A stretch of DNA of 64,000 nt from Caprimulgus europaeus (GCA_907165065.1 OU015541.1:4588001-4652000), one strand, 5' to 3'; numbered from the stretch's first letter, positions 40,501-53,300 are shown. Made by a program: numbers and translations. Notes: generated by a model not told the origin, from the sequence alone.

Positions 40501-41027
40501 TAAGAAGATAGGCTTTTTAATTTCCATTGTTGGAAAACGTGACAATTACACTATGCAGACAACTACAGCCGGATTCAGAGCAAGGTTACTTTGAATATTC
40601 TTTATATCCTGAAGTCCTTACTTCATTACATACTAAAACTGCTGCAGGAAGATAAGTATAGTTGGATCCAAATTCCAATTTGAGACGTAAAGCATCTTTC
40701 CAAGAATGCATAATTAAGCAGCATTTGTTAAGAGCCAATTTAAGTGCATATATTATTGAACATGGGTTAATTTTGGTTGGATTAAAAGCACTGCTTGTTC
40801 ACTCCTATAAAAAAGTACCATAATTTCGGTTTCAGTGAAGTATTTCATTCTTACATATTTGGTTTCATCCTTTCAGTATTCAGTTGATTTATGAACACCC
40901 TCCAGTCCTGAGAGAGTCAGCATGTGTCCCTTTTATTTGCCATTCACATGCCAGATAGTGAAGCACTAAAATTCCAAATGTGTTTTCCAGGTAGGGAAAG
41001 CAATATAGAGCAGAGTAGCCCAGACAC

Positions 41028-41206
41028 ATAGCATCTTAGAACCATTTTGGTTGGAAAAGACCTTTAAGACCACCAAGTTCACCCATAAACCTAGCACTGC
41101 CAAGTCCACCTCTAAACCATGTCCCTAAGCACCACATCTACACATCTTTTAAATATCTCCAGAGATGGTGACACAACCACTTCCCTGGGCAGCCTGTTCC
41201 AATGTA
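41028..41206 (-). mobile_element. CR1 LINE fragment, minus strand
   Basis: Read on the plus strand, this begins near the CR1 3' end ('catagcatcttagaacc', a decayed form of the usual 'catagaatcatagaatc'). It continues with 'ttggttggaaaagaccttt', 'cctagcactgccaagtccac', 'aaaccatgtccctaagcacc', 'cttttaaatatctccag' and 'ttccctgggcagcctgttcc'. These are the known landmarks of an avian CR1 subfamily that differs from the copy at 8.5 kb. About 180 bases remain. The element is truncated at its 5' side near 41206 and has no coding capacity. The 62-codon frame at 41119-41307 is only a shadow of this fragment. Confidence 0.93.
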
Positions 41207-44200
41207 CCAATGTGTGTAAAGGCTTCAATGGCTGCAAGGCAAATTGCTGTTCATCAATGAAGTTCAGAGCAGTAGGGGTAGTTACTGCTTTATATGGCAG
41301 CTTTTGAGATGCAAGACTTAATTACTGCTAGAAAACAGCTACTTACTAAAGGCTTTCACAGCAGTTGTAGCATTCTGCTCCTCTCAATATCTGTTATATA
41401 CCAGACTGCTATGGAAAATGCTCCTTTCACCTTCTTATGTAGAGTTGTTTCCAAATGACAAGCTTAAAAATGGTTTTACAAGTGTGGCATTTAAAAAGTG
41501 GCTCAGTAAACTACAGTGAGTCACGAGCAATCACTACAAAGGTTTCAATGCAAATCTTTTTCCATTGAATCTTTCATGTCTGATGGTAGGAGGAACCTTT
41601 GACTTGCTTAGCATCTGATGAGAAGACATGCAAATGCACAACTTTGGAGGAGAAACGGAAAATTACAAGTCACTTTAAAAATCTGTGTGGATCCTCAGGA
41701 TATGGATCCTGTGGTACTTAAAGCTCACTGATTTTGTAGGCAGAGATTCACAGCCATACCCTAAAGAAATAGACCTGTCCTACTCTAATCTATAATGTTT
41801 ATCTTTAATTAGTGCAGAGAATCCATCCCATACAGTTCTGTGTGCCAGAAAGAGGCTGTTTTATCAAGGTACAGGTTAGAAGAGTATCAGGTAACATTTG
41901 TTAAAATAAGCTGTTCAAGGAAAATATTCATAAGATGCAATTTGGGGAAAAAAACAAACATAAAACAACAACAAAACCAAAAAACCCAGTGGAAGATTTT
42001 ATCCAAGTAGTTTTCCTTTTAAAAGTATTCTAGGGACAGTCAGTTCTTAGAACAAGATAAAGCAAGCTGTAGACACTACAAAAGCATTACTGTCAGCAGC
42101 AGATGTTCAAAGGAGAGATACATTTAAAGCCTTTCAAGGTAGGGACCACTGTGGGAATTCTGTGGAGCCTGGGATCAGAGACACCCTCTCTCCTTTTCTA
42201 GCTGTTGAATTTAAAACCCCAAGTGTTCAATTTCATCAGAAGAGATGTTGAAAAAGGAACCCATGGAAACAAGCCCAGCACAATAAAAACCAAGGCTGCA
42301 ATACATGAACACAGTGACAAGATAGCAACAAGATTAAAACGTTGCTCAGAAAAGAAAAATTACAATTTTAAGTTCCCAACAGAACAGAGTGAGAGCACAA
42401 GAGAGCATGTGTGTGTAAGAACCTTTAGAGTAGCTGGCAAGGCACCCCCTCTTCTTCCTGCTCCCATTTATTCCTCCATCTTGATATCAAATTTTAATTC
42501 TAAATCTTGAGTGTTTCACTGGCAGAGAAGTGCAAAAGAAGTAAAAGCTTTATGAAGCATGTGTATGACAGAAGTAACAGGGACACAAATGCAATGTGAA
42601 CTAAATTTTGAAGAAAAATCACAGTTTTTCTTTGCAGAAGTTTGGGCCCTCATGCTTAAATATGTTACCACAAGTAGCTTTGTTGCTGTAAGCTTAAACT
42701 TGTTATCACAGCTCTGGGACCTCACTCTGTATTCAACAAACTGATATGTAAAGTATTGGTCCCTAAAATCCTAGAAGTCTTTCCAGAATTAAATATCCTT
42801 ATTCATAAAAATTCTGTTATCCCATGGAATCCACTTTAAGTCACAAACTTCTAGAAACTCACTCAGCTGAACAGAGTGCAGAACTTTTACAGTATGTGGT
42901 AGAGATTGGCACTAAACACTGAAGATACGCGACTCTCTGATCTCATCCTGTAGTTGTTCATGCAAAAAATTGTTTTTCTCTTTCACTTCTCTCAGATCCA
43001 GATCTTTTGATTTTGGTTTGATGTGCGTATTTGGAAACATAACTGTGAAATCAAGTTGGTTTCACCTGGCTTGAAGTCAAAACCAGTCCCTTTTATATAG
43101 ACACTTCCCATAACACTTAGAAGCTTGTTCAGGCCAGCCAGTCATTGCTCCATGACCCTCACACAAATTTCTGACTTATTCCTGAATGGAAAACAAACTT
43201 CATTGATGTAGGAGGCCTGCACAGCCCCCAGTTACTCCTTGTCTGATTTACCTAATCAGCACTACAGTTTACAAGCTCCAGCATTTGTAAAGCATTTACC
43301 ACCTAGTTAAAAACACTATAGCATGTTTGTTAAGAATATTTTTATTTCTATAAGGTACCAGGAGAATACTTTAGAATTTTTCTTTTGATGTCAAGTGTAA
43401 TCTACCAAACAAATCCACACTTTTTAATTCACGAGAATGCAAAATAGGTGGAGAGACTGCATTTGTAGGTTTATGATTCTTATTTAAGTAGCTGCTTACA
43501 TAAATCCTCAGGTATGTATGATTAATTATTTGCTTTCTAATCCCTGTTCAAAAGAATGCATCTGCTTTTATGTTTAAATCAGGTTTTAGCATCCTTTTTA
43601 AAGCATTTGACAAATTAAAAATGCAGACATCTGTACATTCAAAAGAATTCTTGTAATGCTATCGATAATCATCTGATACTTTGCATGCCTTTGTGAAACC
43701 TCTGATGAGCTGTCACATATTATCTGTTTGCTATGATATTTGCCTCAGAGTTAAATATATTTTCTACTAAGGTTTACAATCATGCATTTCACAAGAGAGA
43801 CTGGCATTACAAACACTGCACAGATCTTGGCCAAAAACTTGGATATTAAGGAATAAAATGAATCTATGGGAACATACTACAAGTTTAAACATTATGTTTA
43901 GAGAATCACCTAACCAGCTGCCCTATGAAAGTTGCATTTGGAGTAAAAAAAGCCAACATGGACAAGTCTACTTAGTTGAAGAGTCAAGACCTTCCAAAAA
44001 ATACTTATGTCAACTATCCTACAAACCTAGTTCAAGAGGGAAAAACTATTAGCTTAAAAACACACATACATGCAGACTTCCAGTGCATCCATTCTGTTGA
44101 CTCCTCTTAGCTGTTACCTTCCTTTGTTTCTAACCCCTATAATCCCAAACCAATAGCTTCTCCAGCCTTAGAACCATTTCTGCAAAGGCCAGCAAGGTAT

Positions 44201-47200
44201 CTTCTGATCTATGAGCAGGAATCTGTTTTGGAGTAAAGGTCCTAGTTATGATTTAACACCTGTTCATGAAGAGATATGCACATGTAACATACGCTTGCAG
44301 TCACATAGCCTCCAAACCACTGGAGGGTCAAAGAACTTCTAAGGACTTTTAGAAAAGGGAACCTAGATAAAAGTTATATCAAGGAATTTAAGTATTCCCT
44401 GGTATAATTTATTTTAGGGGACTTCGGCCTGAACCAAAAAAATCAGGTCTAGGATTAAATCCTTTCCAAAAGTCTTCATATTTAAGCTTTGAGACTGTTT
44501 ATAGAACCTTATTTATTCATTAAGTGCCCCAAAAGCCTGTTTCCTTGTCTTGTACTTAGATGAGACAAAGATGAACCTCACCTTTTCCTCAGCAGAATGC
44601 TTGAGCCAGAAATGAACTGCCTATTGTAAACTGTTGCAGTTATATCATGTGGAAGGTAATTTTCTGCTGTTTGCAGTCAAACTGCATGCTAGGCCAGTGT
44701 AAGACAAGCAGGGTGCTGTGGTGCAGCTCCTAAAACTAAGAAGTACATTTCCTAGCCATGTTATCAGGTGAATTATCTTTCAGAGGACTTTTCTCACTCT
44801 GCTTCTTCCACTGAAATTCATGCTGGATGTTGATATGAATGTTGTAATTTAACAACCACAGAAGTGTAAAAAAGAAATTGATAAGGACCTAGAAACATCA
44901 TCTAACTATTTCATTCCCCAAGGCAGAATCAACTCTGTCTAAACTGAAACTCCATACCCAAAATATTGTTTGTGTTAATACCTCCCACCTTCTGCCTAAT
45001 CTGGGATCTTTTGCCTTGGATTTGGGTCATGAAGTTTTCGTTAGTACTTAATTACTCCACATTTTGATGTGCTTCATTATATGAAATAAACACAATACTT
45101 GTCAAACAGTTAAGTCTCTTCATGGCACATGTGACACAAAGGCTTGTTACCTTAAGCCCACTGCCAGTGACAACTCAACTATCTTCCATTCAATTACAGA
45201 ACACACTGATTTTCCTGCTGAGTCACCTCAAATACAGTTTCTTATTGAGGATTCAACTAAATTACTTGCCCATGAATTAACAATGCTGAATGCTAACACA
45301 GACATTGAGTTGTAATACATTTCAGTGATTAGAAGACATGATTGAAGCCGCCAAGGTCTGCTTAATTTTTTTTCTTCTTTTCCAATTTTGACTTATTGAT
45401 CCTGCCTTTTAAATACAATACTCAGTAGCAAAAAAACCCCAAAATCTCTGCAAAATTGAAACAAAACCAACAAAAACAATTATTTTGTAGGATTTAGGAT
45501 GTATCCCAGCAGGCCATACAAACAATGCTTCTGTTTCATCTACTGAATATGGTTCAGACAACTTCTCCAGAGCACTCTGGTGGACTGTAGATGACAGTGT
45601 TAAATGTTCCTGGTTTTACTCACTAGTAAGACTATTATCCTGAAACTACATTTCAGTGCATGAAACATTCTCTGGTTAGCAGTCACCTGCTGGCAAGTGA
45701 AAAAGCAGTTGCAATCCATGTAAGAGCAGACAGGGTTATCATGCTGCTTCCTAGAAGAACGAGTATGTTACTTACCATATCCTTTTTTTTATCTAGAGTG
45801 CTTTGGCTTGTGTAATAAAAACTAAAATCCAAATAAAATTTTAAAACCAATCCAAATTATAGTGTAAGTTTCAAATGACACCTAATTAAGATGAGATAAT
45901 TACCCACAATCCTGGATATTCATAGTATCTAACCAAACCTGATGAACTATGAAAATTAAGCTGTAATTCATTAGAACAGTATTTCTGGCAAAATGGAAAT
46001 AACACAATCTTGTTATCTGCTACAATATTTTGAACATATTTACAATAACTCAACTAAAGATGCACACAATTGAATGCAATTATTACCCAGAAATTTCAAA
46101 CCAGCAAGATGTTTAGTTTGATTTTGTTTTTATTTAATAACAACGGTCTATTTAAAGCAAATTCTGTGTTTACGTCACACTGGAAGAAAAAACAAAGACT
46201 TTATAGCTGCATATATATTTCAGAACAGGTGAACCTGGGACAACCTATCCTACAGGATATTTTCTTCCCCAAAAAACCAGAACAGGCATGGAGAGTACTG
46301 CTGGATATATCAAAGAGGCTCCAATAAGACTGATGAGGAACTAAAACTATGGAGTACAGTTGATTCAGTCTGGTAGGGATTTTTCAGTTGCTTCCTCTTT
46401 TACACTGGAGTCACTGGGGTATCAATAGCACTGATGGTTACTAGAATAACAGTAAAATAATACAGAGGTATTGAGTGCTTGAATAACAATGAAATAATGT
46501 ACTGATATTGAGAGCTTAAAAGACACTTCACTAGTATCAGCAGCTTTCTTTGGTCATGATGTGTAAAGAGACTGATATATGGACTCTGCATTTCATCGAA
46601 AATTCCAACAAAATACTCTGCAACGGCATTTGCTGTGTCATCAAAACTCAAACATTTCTGCAGAGTAGCTCACTTTCAAGCAGAACAAAACCCACCTGGC
46701 TTCCTGGCATTTAACCCCGTTACACAGTTCCAGTACAACTGTGGACTCCAGAGTATTTGCAAAGAGTTTCATGTTTTAGTTGTCCCAAGAATCAAAGTTT
46801 CAGAATACTGAAATCTGAGACAGGCATATATATTGTACACAAGATTAGCCAAAGTTAATTATTCAAGCAGGAATTTTCAGGCACAATTACTAGCTAGGTA
46901 CATTCACAGATTCAGTTCCTCAATTTCTAACTACATTTCACCACACTGCATATAAAAAGTGCATTTCTAAATACCATAAGAAACTTGCCCACAACTTATT
47001 GAGGAAATAATTCTTCCATGTAGATTACAAATGCAGATAACTTTTGAAAGAAAACTAGAAACATTAAGAAGTTGGTACCATTTCTTTTATGTTAATATTG
47101 TTCTGGATTTTAGCATATTCAGCCTCTAAATAAATTAGTGCCTGAAATGCTCTACCTGCTGCATTCTTAAATTAACATTTTAGCATAAATAGCTAAACTA

Positions 47201-47924
47201 CTATTTGTACATTTTCAGGCTTTGTTTTTCTCATGGCATAAAGTCACTTTCTCTGGTTATACTCCTTAATATTAATGAGTAATGTATTAACCAGAGAGAA
47301 AATTCCAGTCTATTTTTATTGGTTTTTCAATTTTAATGGGGGGGATTTGCAATTTTAATAATTTAAGTACATTCTTTCATTCCTAGCTCTGGTTACATCA
47401 GCTTTGCTCTTAAGTGATATCTTCCAATACAGATAAGTCATTGACACAATTCCTCAGCTGAGGTTAAACTAGGGTTGAAAGCCTGGTTATATGAAAAGAC
47501 TCCAGGACCCATTCAAGCCATATTATAAAATGGATCCTTTAATGGCCTGCTGTTAATTCCAAAAAACAACTTAAATACTGTCTGTATGGGAAGCTGCTAC
47601 TAATGGGCTGAACTGGCAACCATCTCTGTTCCTATCCTGCTGCAATAGTGTTGGCAGGAGTTCCTAGAGCAATTGATCTTGGAAACCAACAGAAAACTGA
47701 TAAAATAATAAACAAACCTATGAGCAAAATGCTGTTAGTGCTACTGTCCTAACATGGATGTGTACCTAACAGAATGTCAGCTAAAATTATACAGGTCTTA
47801 AGCTACGAGGTAAAAAAGTAACTTCCCATCAAGATGTGTCTTCTTGTGGTCTTTCTGTATCCAAGCGTTACAAGCCTGTGAATTATTACAAATGCTGGCA
47901 CTTGAGGACTGGCTAAGCTTGTGG
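41207..47924. other. AT-rich non-coding DNA
   Basis: No gene is supportable. A/C-rich tracts lie near 41948-41987 and 45427-45480. A hydrophilic plus-strand frame of 101 codons (42205-42510) starts without an ATG and has no recognised motif. Around 43560-43770 the sequence is non-repetitive and carries several homeodomain-like and TALE-like words, such as TGCATG, CTGTCA and ATCGAT. That is the texture of conserved non-coding elements, but conservation cannot be judged from one sequence. Confidence 0.6.
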
Positions 47925-48255
47925 GAACGATGTACTTCTCTAGATGATTACCAACCATTCATCTGGCTAATGTGAGGCCAAATCTGGCCTGACTGCCTGG
48001 CTCAAGGGAATATAATTAACTCTGCAGCCAGGTTACATTTGCAAAGCAGGATGAGCCCCAGGAGGTGCACGCATAGGAGCGAGAGGTAATGCTGCCACCC
48101 GGCGCACAAAAATAGACTCGCAATGAAAATCCTGACTTTGTACCAAGAGTGGAAACATCAAACATCCCCTTAGGCAATCAATATAAAAAATAGGAATATA
48201 CATCAATGGATTTTTAAAATTTTACTACATCCATCGTCGGTTGGAAAACGATTCC
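47925..48255. promoter_or_regulatory. Local CpG cluster, candidate regulatory element
   Basis: I count about nine CG dinucleotides in roughly 330 bases, five of them between 48061 and 48120 (within CACGCA, AGCGAG, CCCGG, GGCGCA and ACTCGC). The neighbouring kilobases have very few. Retained CpGs in otherwise depleted DNA suggest either an unmethylated regulatory element or a young insertion. No TATA box, ATG-donor pair or repeat signature is visible, so an enhancer or CNE fits better than a promoter. The function is an inference. Confidence 0.3.
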
Positions 48256-51200
48256 TTACATTCTTCCACTGAAACATCCCCACCAGTAAGAGGTGACCTT
48301 AGGAAACCATGTTTGAAAACAGCTAAGTACATTTAAGTATTATTGATTGCACAAGTGATAGCACCAAAAGTGATTACACAGTGTGATACTTACAAAAATA
48401 ATTACACTTCAGAAAATCAAAATTAATTTGTACCCTTCTGCCACACTTTTAAAGTTGTTGACATTTCATTGTAGTGCTCCTAATGAAATGAAAATTATTA
48501 ATAATTGTTTCTACTTCAGTGTGACAAATGTCATGTAGGTTAGGATATGAATTTGTCAGTGCCTCATCAGATCACTAAGTTGACTTTTAGCTCATGTTAG
48601 TATTTGAAAGGGGGGTTATTCTTATTTATCAGATGCAAGTTTACAGAAGCCAACCATATTATGATCAATATGTATGCTGATTCTTAACTGTGAAGCATCT
48701 GGTGTGGTGCAGTCCTCTTTTTTTAGAAATCACTCTGAAAAGGTGTAATAACGATGGAAAATTAAGTTTCCTGGAGAAAGATCAAAATTCTACAACTTCA
48801 AACCACTTTAACAGTGAAATAGTACAAAAAATAAACTAGTGCAATTAGCATAACACCAGAGCCACTGTCTGAAGTATCATCTTTTTATTCACATACCAAG
48901 CAAATTTAGTCTTATTTTGACATATAGTGAATCACATTGTTCAAGAACGGAAAATTATCAAATAGCAAAAGCAAAGAGTATGAAAAAAAGATCTATTGTG
49001 TAAAGTAAAAGTTGAACCATATCATGCCTCAGTGTTTGTCTCAGACAAAATATCACTCCTCTAAACAGTTACATAATTAGCACAAATAAAATAATTATGC
49101 TTTTTAAATACTGCAATAAAAATACCAAAGGCTTTTAGAGTACTTTAAAAACATTAGATAATTAAAATTTACACAAACAGTACCTGAAGACCCTTACTAG
49201 TCTAATTCTATCATCAGGTGAATTGCCAACCAGATTTGTCTAAGCAATTATAGCAAACCAATGAAAAAGCTGCAATCAGAGTTTTGGAAAGACCTGTCTC
49301 CCAGCTGCTCAGACAGTTCTCATCTGTTGCCCTCAACTTTGACAGGAGTCTTTGCCTCAGGTCTCCCTATCAAGATTCAAGTTACTTTCCAATAGCTGAT
49401 CTAAAAATGTATAGAATTAAACCTCTGGCTTTCGATGGTTAAAAAAAATCCACTATAAGAACGTAGAATCTTCATTATCCAGAAAACCCCTTCCATTTTG
49501 CACCACTGCCATTAATTAGTGGATGGACATAAGAGGATAATTTCTATTCAAAGATCAATACAATCATATTGTCTAAGTGCTGTATGAGCAGTATTTTCTG
49601 TCATATAAAACCAATTATGTTAGGCTAAGATAACTGGCCTAGATATGTGGTAGTTTCCTCAGAAAGCAGTATTATCAAGAGCCAGTTTTGTAAAATCAAA
49701 GACTCATGCAATGATGGCTATATTAATATTTTAAAAATTTTCTCATTTATTCAGAACTTACTTCACTAGCTCTGATTGATGACAAAATCTTGGTTGTAGA
49801 TGCCACACAGAATATAGGATCCTGCTAGAGATCTGCTTTGTCTGTACTTGGGGAATGAGTACTCCAGCTTTTCTAGTTATTACCATAAATCCAAATGGCA
49901 TATTGACAGGTTTGAAAGAACATCTTGCATAAAACCACCCATTCAGTGAGCATGTCTTTGTTTAAAACAACAACAACAAAAAAACAACCAACAAAACAAA
50001 ACCAAAGACAGCATATGTGTTTTTAAAACCTTTCTCCGAGGTCTGGGTAGAATTTTTATTCTGTTGCTAACATTGCAGGCACATCATCAGCATGATTTGC
50101 TTTGATCTGATTTCTGTTATACTTTGTTTGCAATTAGAAATAGCAAAGAAAGGGCTATTTAAGGAGCTTGTTCTCTCAGAGATACAGATAACCAACATGG
50201 TGACAAAAACAGTTTAAGTGGTCAAACTTAAAGTAGCAAGTAAGCAGCCAAATAGTCTGGCACAGCCAGTGACCTGCTTCTCATCCACTCTGATAATAAG
50301 CTGTCTCACTTCCAGTAGATAAGCATAAACCTCCTCAAATAAAATGCTTGCCCCAGTTCTCCATTTACATTCTCATCAACAGCTTCTCACTTTGACTTTT
50401 CAGCTAATCAATAATTTGGAAAGAAAAATTAAATAGACTAGAAAGTCATAGCTTTATTTTCCTCTTATGCTTTCTGCTTTTATCCCATTCACCTATAAAT
50501 CTCTGGTTTATCCCTGTTCAGTGTTATCACACTCATGATATTTAGATTGGTGATGTTTATTTCACCTGCAGTCTCAGTCTCTTAAGATTCTTTGAGAATC
50601 CCAACTTCAATTTAAAAATCCTTATATTGCTAGCTCTCAGGTTCTGGAGAATAGTATGAAAGCATAACTCAAGTGTACTCTAAGAGCTCTATGTGAAAGG
50701 CAAGGAAAACCTTTATTCTGAAGAATAAAACCAGAGAATACATTCTTAATGTAGTCTCAAAATTGCTTGTTGAAGATGTTTTTTAATTGCTAGGTTTTAC
50801 AAAGGAATTATGTGCAAGTGCTGCACTGTGATCATAAACATGTAATTTATACAAATGTCACAAACCTGGTACAGCGTGTAACAGCCCAAGTACTTCTGAG
50901 GAGCACTGTCAGGATGAGCAGAGGGTTCATATTAAGTGGGCAGTAAAATTATCTCACTTGTTTCACTTACTCATAACAGTGACAAACTGGGGCAGGTTTT
51001 GCTGTTCTGGCATAGCCCACTTGCTCACACAAATTTTGCAGCCTGACAATGCTGTACACATAGTGTCCTCCACTGAAGTCACTCTTGAACTTTCATTTTG
51101 CTCTTGGGTTAACTTCACATGCCCCTGTTCCTCAGGAAACCAGCAAACACCACACAACAACAAATATTCCAGACAAAGCTCTCTTGCACATTTCTCATCA

Positions 51201-51400
51201 CACAAAAATAATTACCAGGGCAATAACGGCTCTGCCTTAGCTATAGCAAACCTGTTTAAAAGTTCTGCCTTTACCACAGCATAGTCCTGCTAAAGAATGC
51301 TCATGCATGCTTTCTAACAATTACATCTAAAATATTACCTGAATTTTTACTTAATCAAGACACACTAAGCAGAACAGGACTGAAATTACAGCTGGTCAGC
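48256..51400. other. AT-rich non-coding DNA
   Basis: No gene is supportable. An A/C-rich tract lies at about 49965-50010. The segment 48440-48610 is non-repetitive with TAAT-rich homeodomain-like words. Overlapping frames on both strands at 50958-51284 are unrecognised. G+C rises toward the putative promoter at the right edge. Confidence 0.6.
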
Positions 51401-51416
51401 AGCCCCAACCTCCCCT

Positions 51417-51880
51417 CCCCTGAGGGGGAACCCTCAGACTTACCCCAGCCAGCTGCACTCATGGTCTGGGCAGGAAGCAACCTGAGTGCTCCCTCCAGGT
51501 TTTATAGCTACAGAGAAAGGGAAAACGATATAAAAGGGCAGGAAGTCAAACCCCTAAAGCTTTAAGGACAGAGCAGGGGTTACTTGTGCTAGTAACCTCC
51601 TATCTGCCCAGAGGGAGGTGGCAGGGCCTGTGCGGAAGTGCTGACTGTGCTCCCTCAGGTGCAGCTCCAGCTCAGCTGAGCACCAACTGGCTCTAGTTTG
51701 AGGAAAAGTACGTGTTGATTTCTTTTGTGGGGTCTTAGGGGGGGGGTTGAGACCAGTTGCTGCTGTTTAATCCATTGTCTCACAGGCTGTGAGAAGGTAA
51801 CAAAGCTAAGATTTGCTGTGGCTGTTCCTGGGGACTGGCAGAGGTTTCTCCGTGTTTTAAGCTACTCCAGGCCTTGCTGA
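51417..51880 (+). promoter_or_regulatory. Putative RNA polymerase II promoter and 5' UTR
   Basis: A GC-richer segment carries three recognisable promoter-type sites in order. The first is CCCCTGAGGGG (51417-51427), an AP-2-like palindrome inside a 7-bp perfect inverted repeat with GGAA loop (51420-51437). The second is TATAAAAG (51529-51536), a strong TATA box. The third is CGGAAGTG (51633-51640), an ETS/GABP-type core. A TATA-directed start would fall near 51560, leaving about 320 bases of leader before the ATG at 51884. The ETS site lying downstream of that start allows an alternative start nearer the ATG. The CpG count is low, so this is not a classical CpG island. Site names come from motif knowledge, and occupancy is not shown. 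Confidence 0.45.
51529..51536 (+). promoter_or_regulatory. TATA box
   Basis: TATAAAAG, followed by GGCAGGAAG, is an excellent match to the TATA consensus on the plus strand. It lies about 350 bases upstream of the candidate start codon, the right orientation for the exon at 51884. Confidence 0.45.
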
Positions 51881-51883
51881 GCC

Positions 51884-51978
51884 ATGGCCTCCTGTGGCTT
51901 GGTTGTTGAGCTTTCAGTCATGCCTGTGAGTGGCCGCGCCCTGGATCCAGATGACTTTGTCTTTGAGCCTAGCAGACT
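51884..51978 (+). CDS. Putative first coding exon, unrecognised gene
   Basis: The ATG at 51884 sits in a strong Kozak context (GAGCCATGG, with G at -3 and +4). An in-frame TGA at 51878-51880 fixes it as the first possible start. The frame encodes 31 residues, beginning MASCGLVVELSV and ending DPDDFVFEPSR, plus two bases of the next codon. It runs into a consensus splice donor, ACT|GTAAGT (51979-51984). Without splicing the frame would stop at once (CTG TAA). The exon therefore has phase 2, and the next exon must supply one base. CpG-bearing GGCCGCGCC lies inside it. A second donor-like CCT|GTGAGT lies within the exon near 51924. The peptide has no signal sequence or membrane segment and looks like the N-terminus of a soluble intracellular protein. 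I do not recognise the gene. Chance is possible for so short a frame, but the TATA box, leader, Kozak and donor together favour a real exon. Confidence 0.4.
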
Positions 51979-53300
51979 GTAAGTGCTCTGTTCTTGGCTG
52001 ATAAATGGCTCCAGTGTGCCTGGGGAGGGTGTGCTGCCTTGAGGGGTGTTGGTGGCTGGGGGCACACACTGCTGTAGGGGACAGGTAGGCAGCCAGAGCT
52101 CTCAGTTATTGTCTCAGGTATTTGTGTGGCTTTAGATAAGCCTTTGCCCTGTGGAATTTGGTTTGTGGATCCCTGGTTATAGATCCTAGAGTCTGGAGAA
52201 ACAAGGGAGCCTGGTTTTTGACCCAAAAGCCCTGGTTTCACAGACTGCTAGAGAAATAACATAGATGGTGGTTGTATGTCCAGTCCCATGTGTGGCTTGT
52301 AATGCTTTCAGGTAAGTCTGACTCTCGCATCCATTTTGCAGAAGATGTTTTTCAATTTGCTTCCAAAGGAGCTGAGGAATAAGGGAAGCTGCTTTTGTGT
52401 CTATAGCTGTCTTCAAAAGAGATGCATATCTGGTTTATTTTGCTGAGTGTGAAACATGAAATAAACAGAAATGTACAATTTTAAGAATTGGGCTGTGTGA
52501 GAAATTTAAAAGGTAAAAAGGCCTGTGTTTTATCTTTCTAAAAGCTGTGGCCTGATAAACAAGAGGGAGGAAAAAAAAAAATCTCAATTGCCACGAATGG
52601 GAGACAGGTGGACAGTATGTAACGTTGCTGTTTCTTTGGTTCAGAATTGCTTTACTTCCTTGAGGTGGTTGTTCCAGAGTTTGCAAAGAAGCTTTGAGCT
52701 CTACCCAAATGCCTGTGTCTGGAGAACTTATGAGCTGTTTCACTAATTACAGAACAGGGTGGAAAGGTTACAGTTAGAAACAATATAGTCAGATCTGCAA
52801 ACCTTAATTGTACTTTAGTTTTATTCCTGTTCATGTTGCAGTTGGAATATCATTTAGAGGTTAGTGTATCGCTTAGAGGTATGAATAAAAATCTTTAATT
52901 AACACAATAGCAAAAAACTTTGGTTTCGTATTTGGTTTGGAAATAAAAAACCTTGGTTAGCTGAGTAATGATATATTCCCCTGAAGTGAAAAATTAGCAC
53001 CTTACTAATATTTATTTCAAAACCTCTTGATTTTAAATTAAGAATAGTAGTTTTCTGATTAAATTCCTGGGTAGAAATTCAGTAGATGTGAGTTCTGTTC
53101 TCAGATCTGAGCCAGACTCATTATGTGACCCAGGGTTATGTGTTAGTTACCAGGGCTAGTTTTCAGCACACATCTGCTTTTAATTATCAGTACAGTGCAG
53201 CTGAGAAATTGCCAATGGGACTAGCAAGACTTTTTGCATTAGCTGCAGCTGACTCTGGATTAGACCCTTTTATCTATCTGTTTCCCAAATGTATATCTGT
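51979..53300. other. Putative start of intron 1
   Basis: If the upstream exon is real, this is its first intron. G+C falls steadily to the AT-rich background by about 52.4 kb. Minus-strand frames of up to 102 codons (51862-52743) overlap one another, are Pro/Thr/Ser-rich or basic, and have no recognised domain. Nothing else is supportable. Confidence 0.4.

Larger units (their letters stand above)
32954..41027. other. AT-rich non-coding DNA
   Basis: No gene is supportable. Items seen are a T12 run near 36480-36491, paired tandem duplications at 36573-36620, a 9-bp hairpin at 37498-37519, and T/G-rich tracts near 35896-35920 and 37383-37402. All frames are under 82 codons and unrecognised. Confidence 0.65.

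Noticed and set aside
41119-41307. 62-codon plus-strand frame
   Set aside because: Its first half is antisense CR1 sequence, and the rest is chance extension.
42205-42510. 101-codon hydrophilic plus-strand frame
   Set aside because: It begins at TTG without a usable ATG and has no recognised domain or splice signals.
51862-52416. Pro/Ser/Thr-rich minus-strand frames over the candidate promoter
   Set aside because: They overlap one another and the better-supported plus-strand exon. Their composition follows from the local G+C rise.
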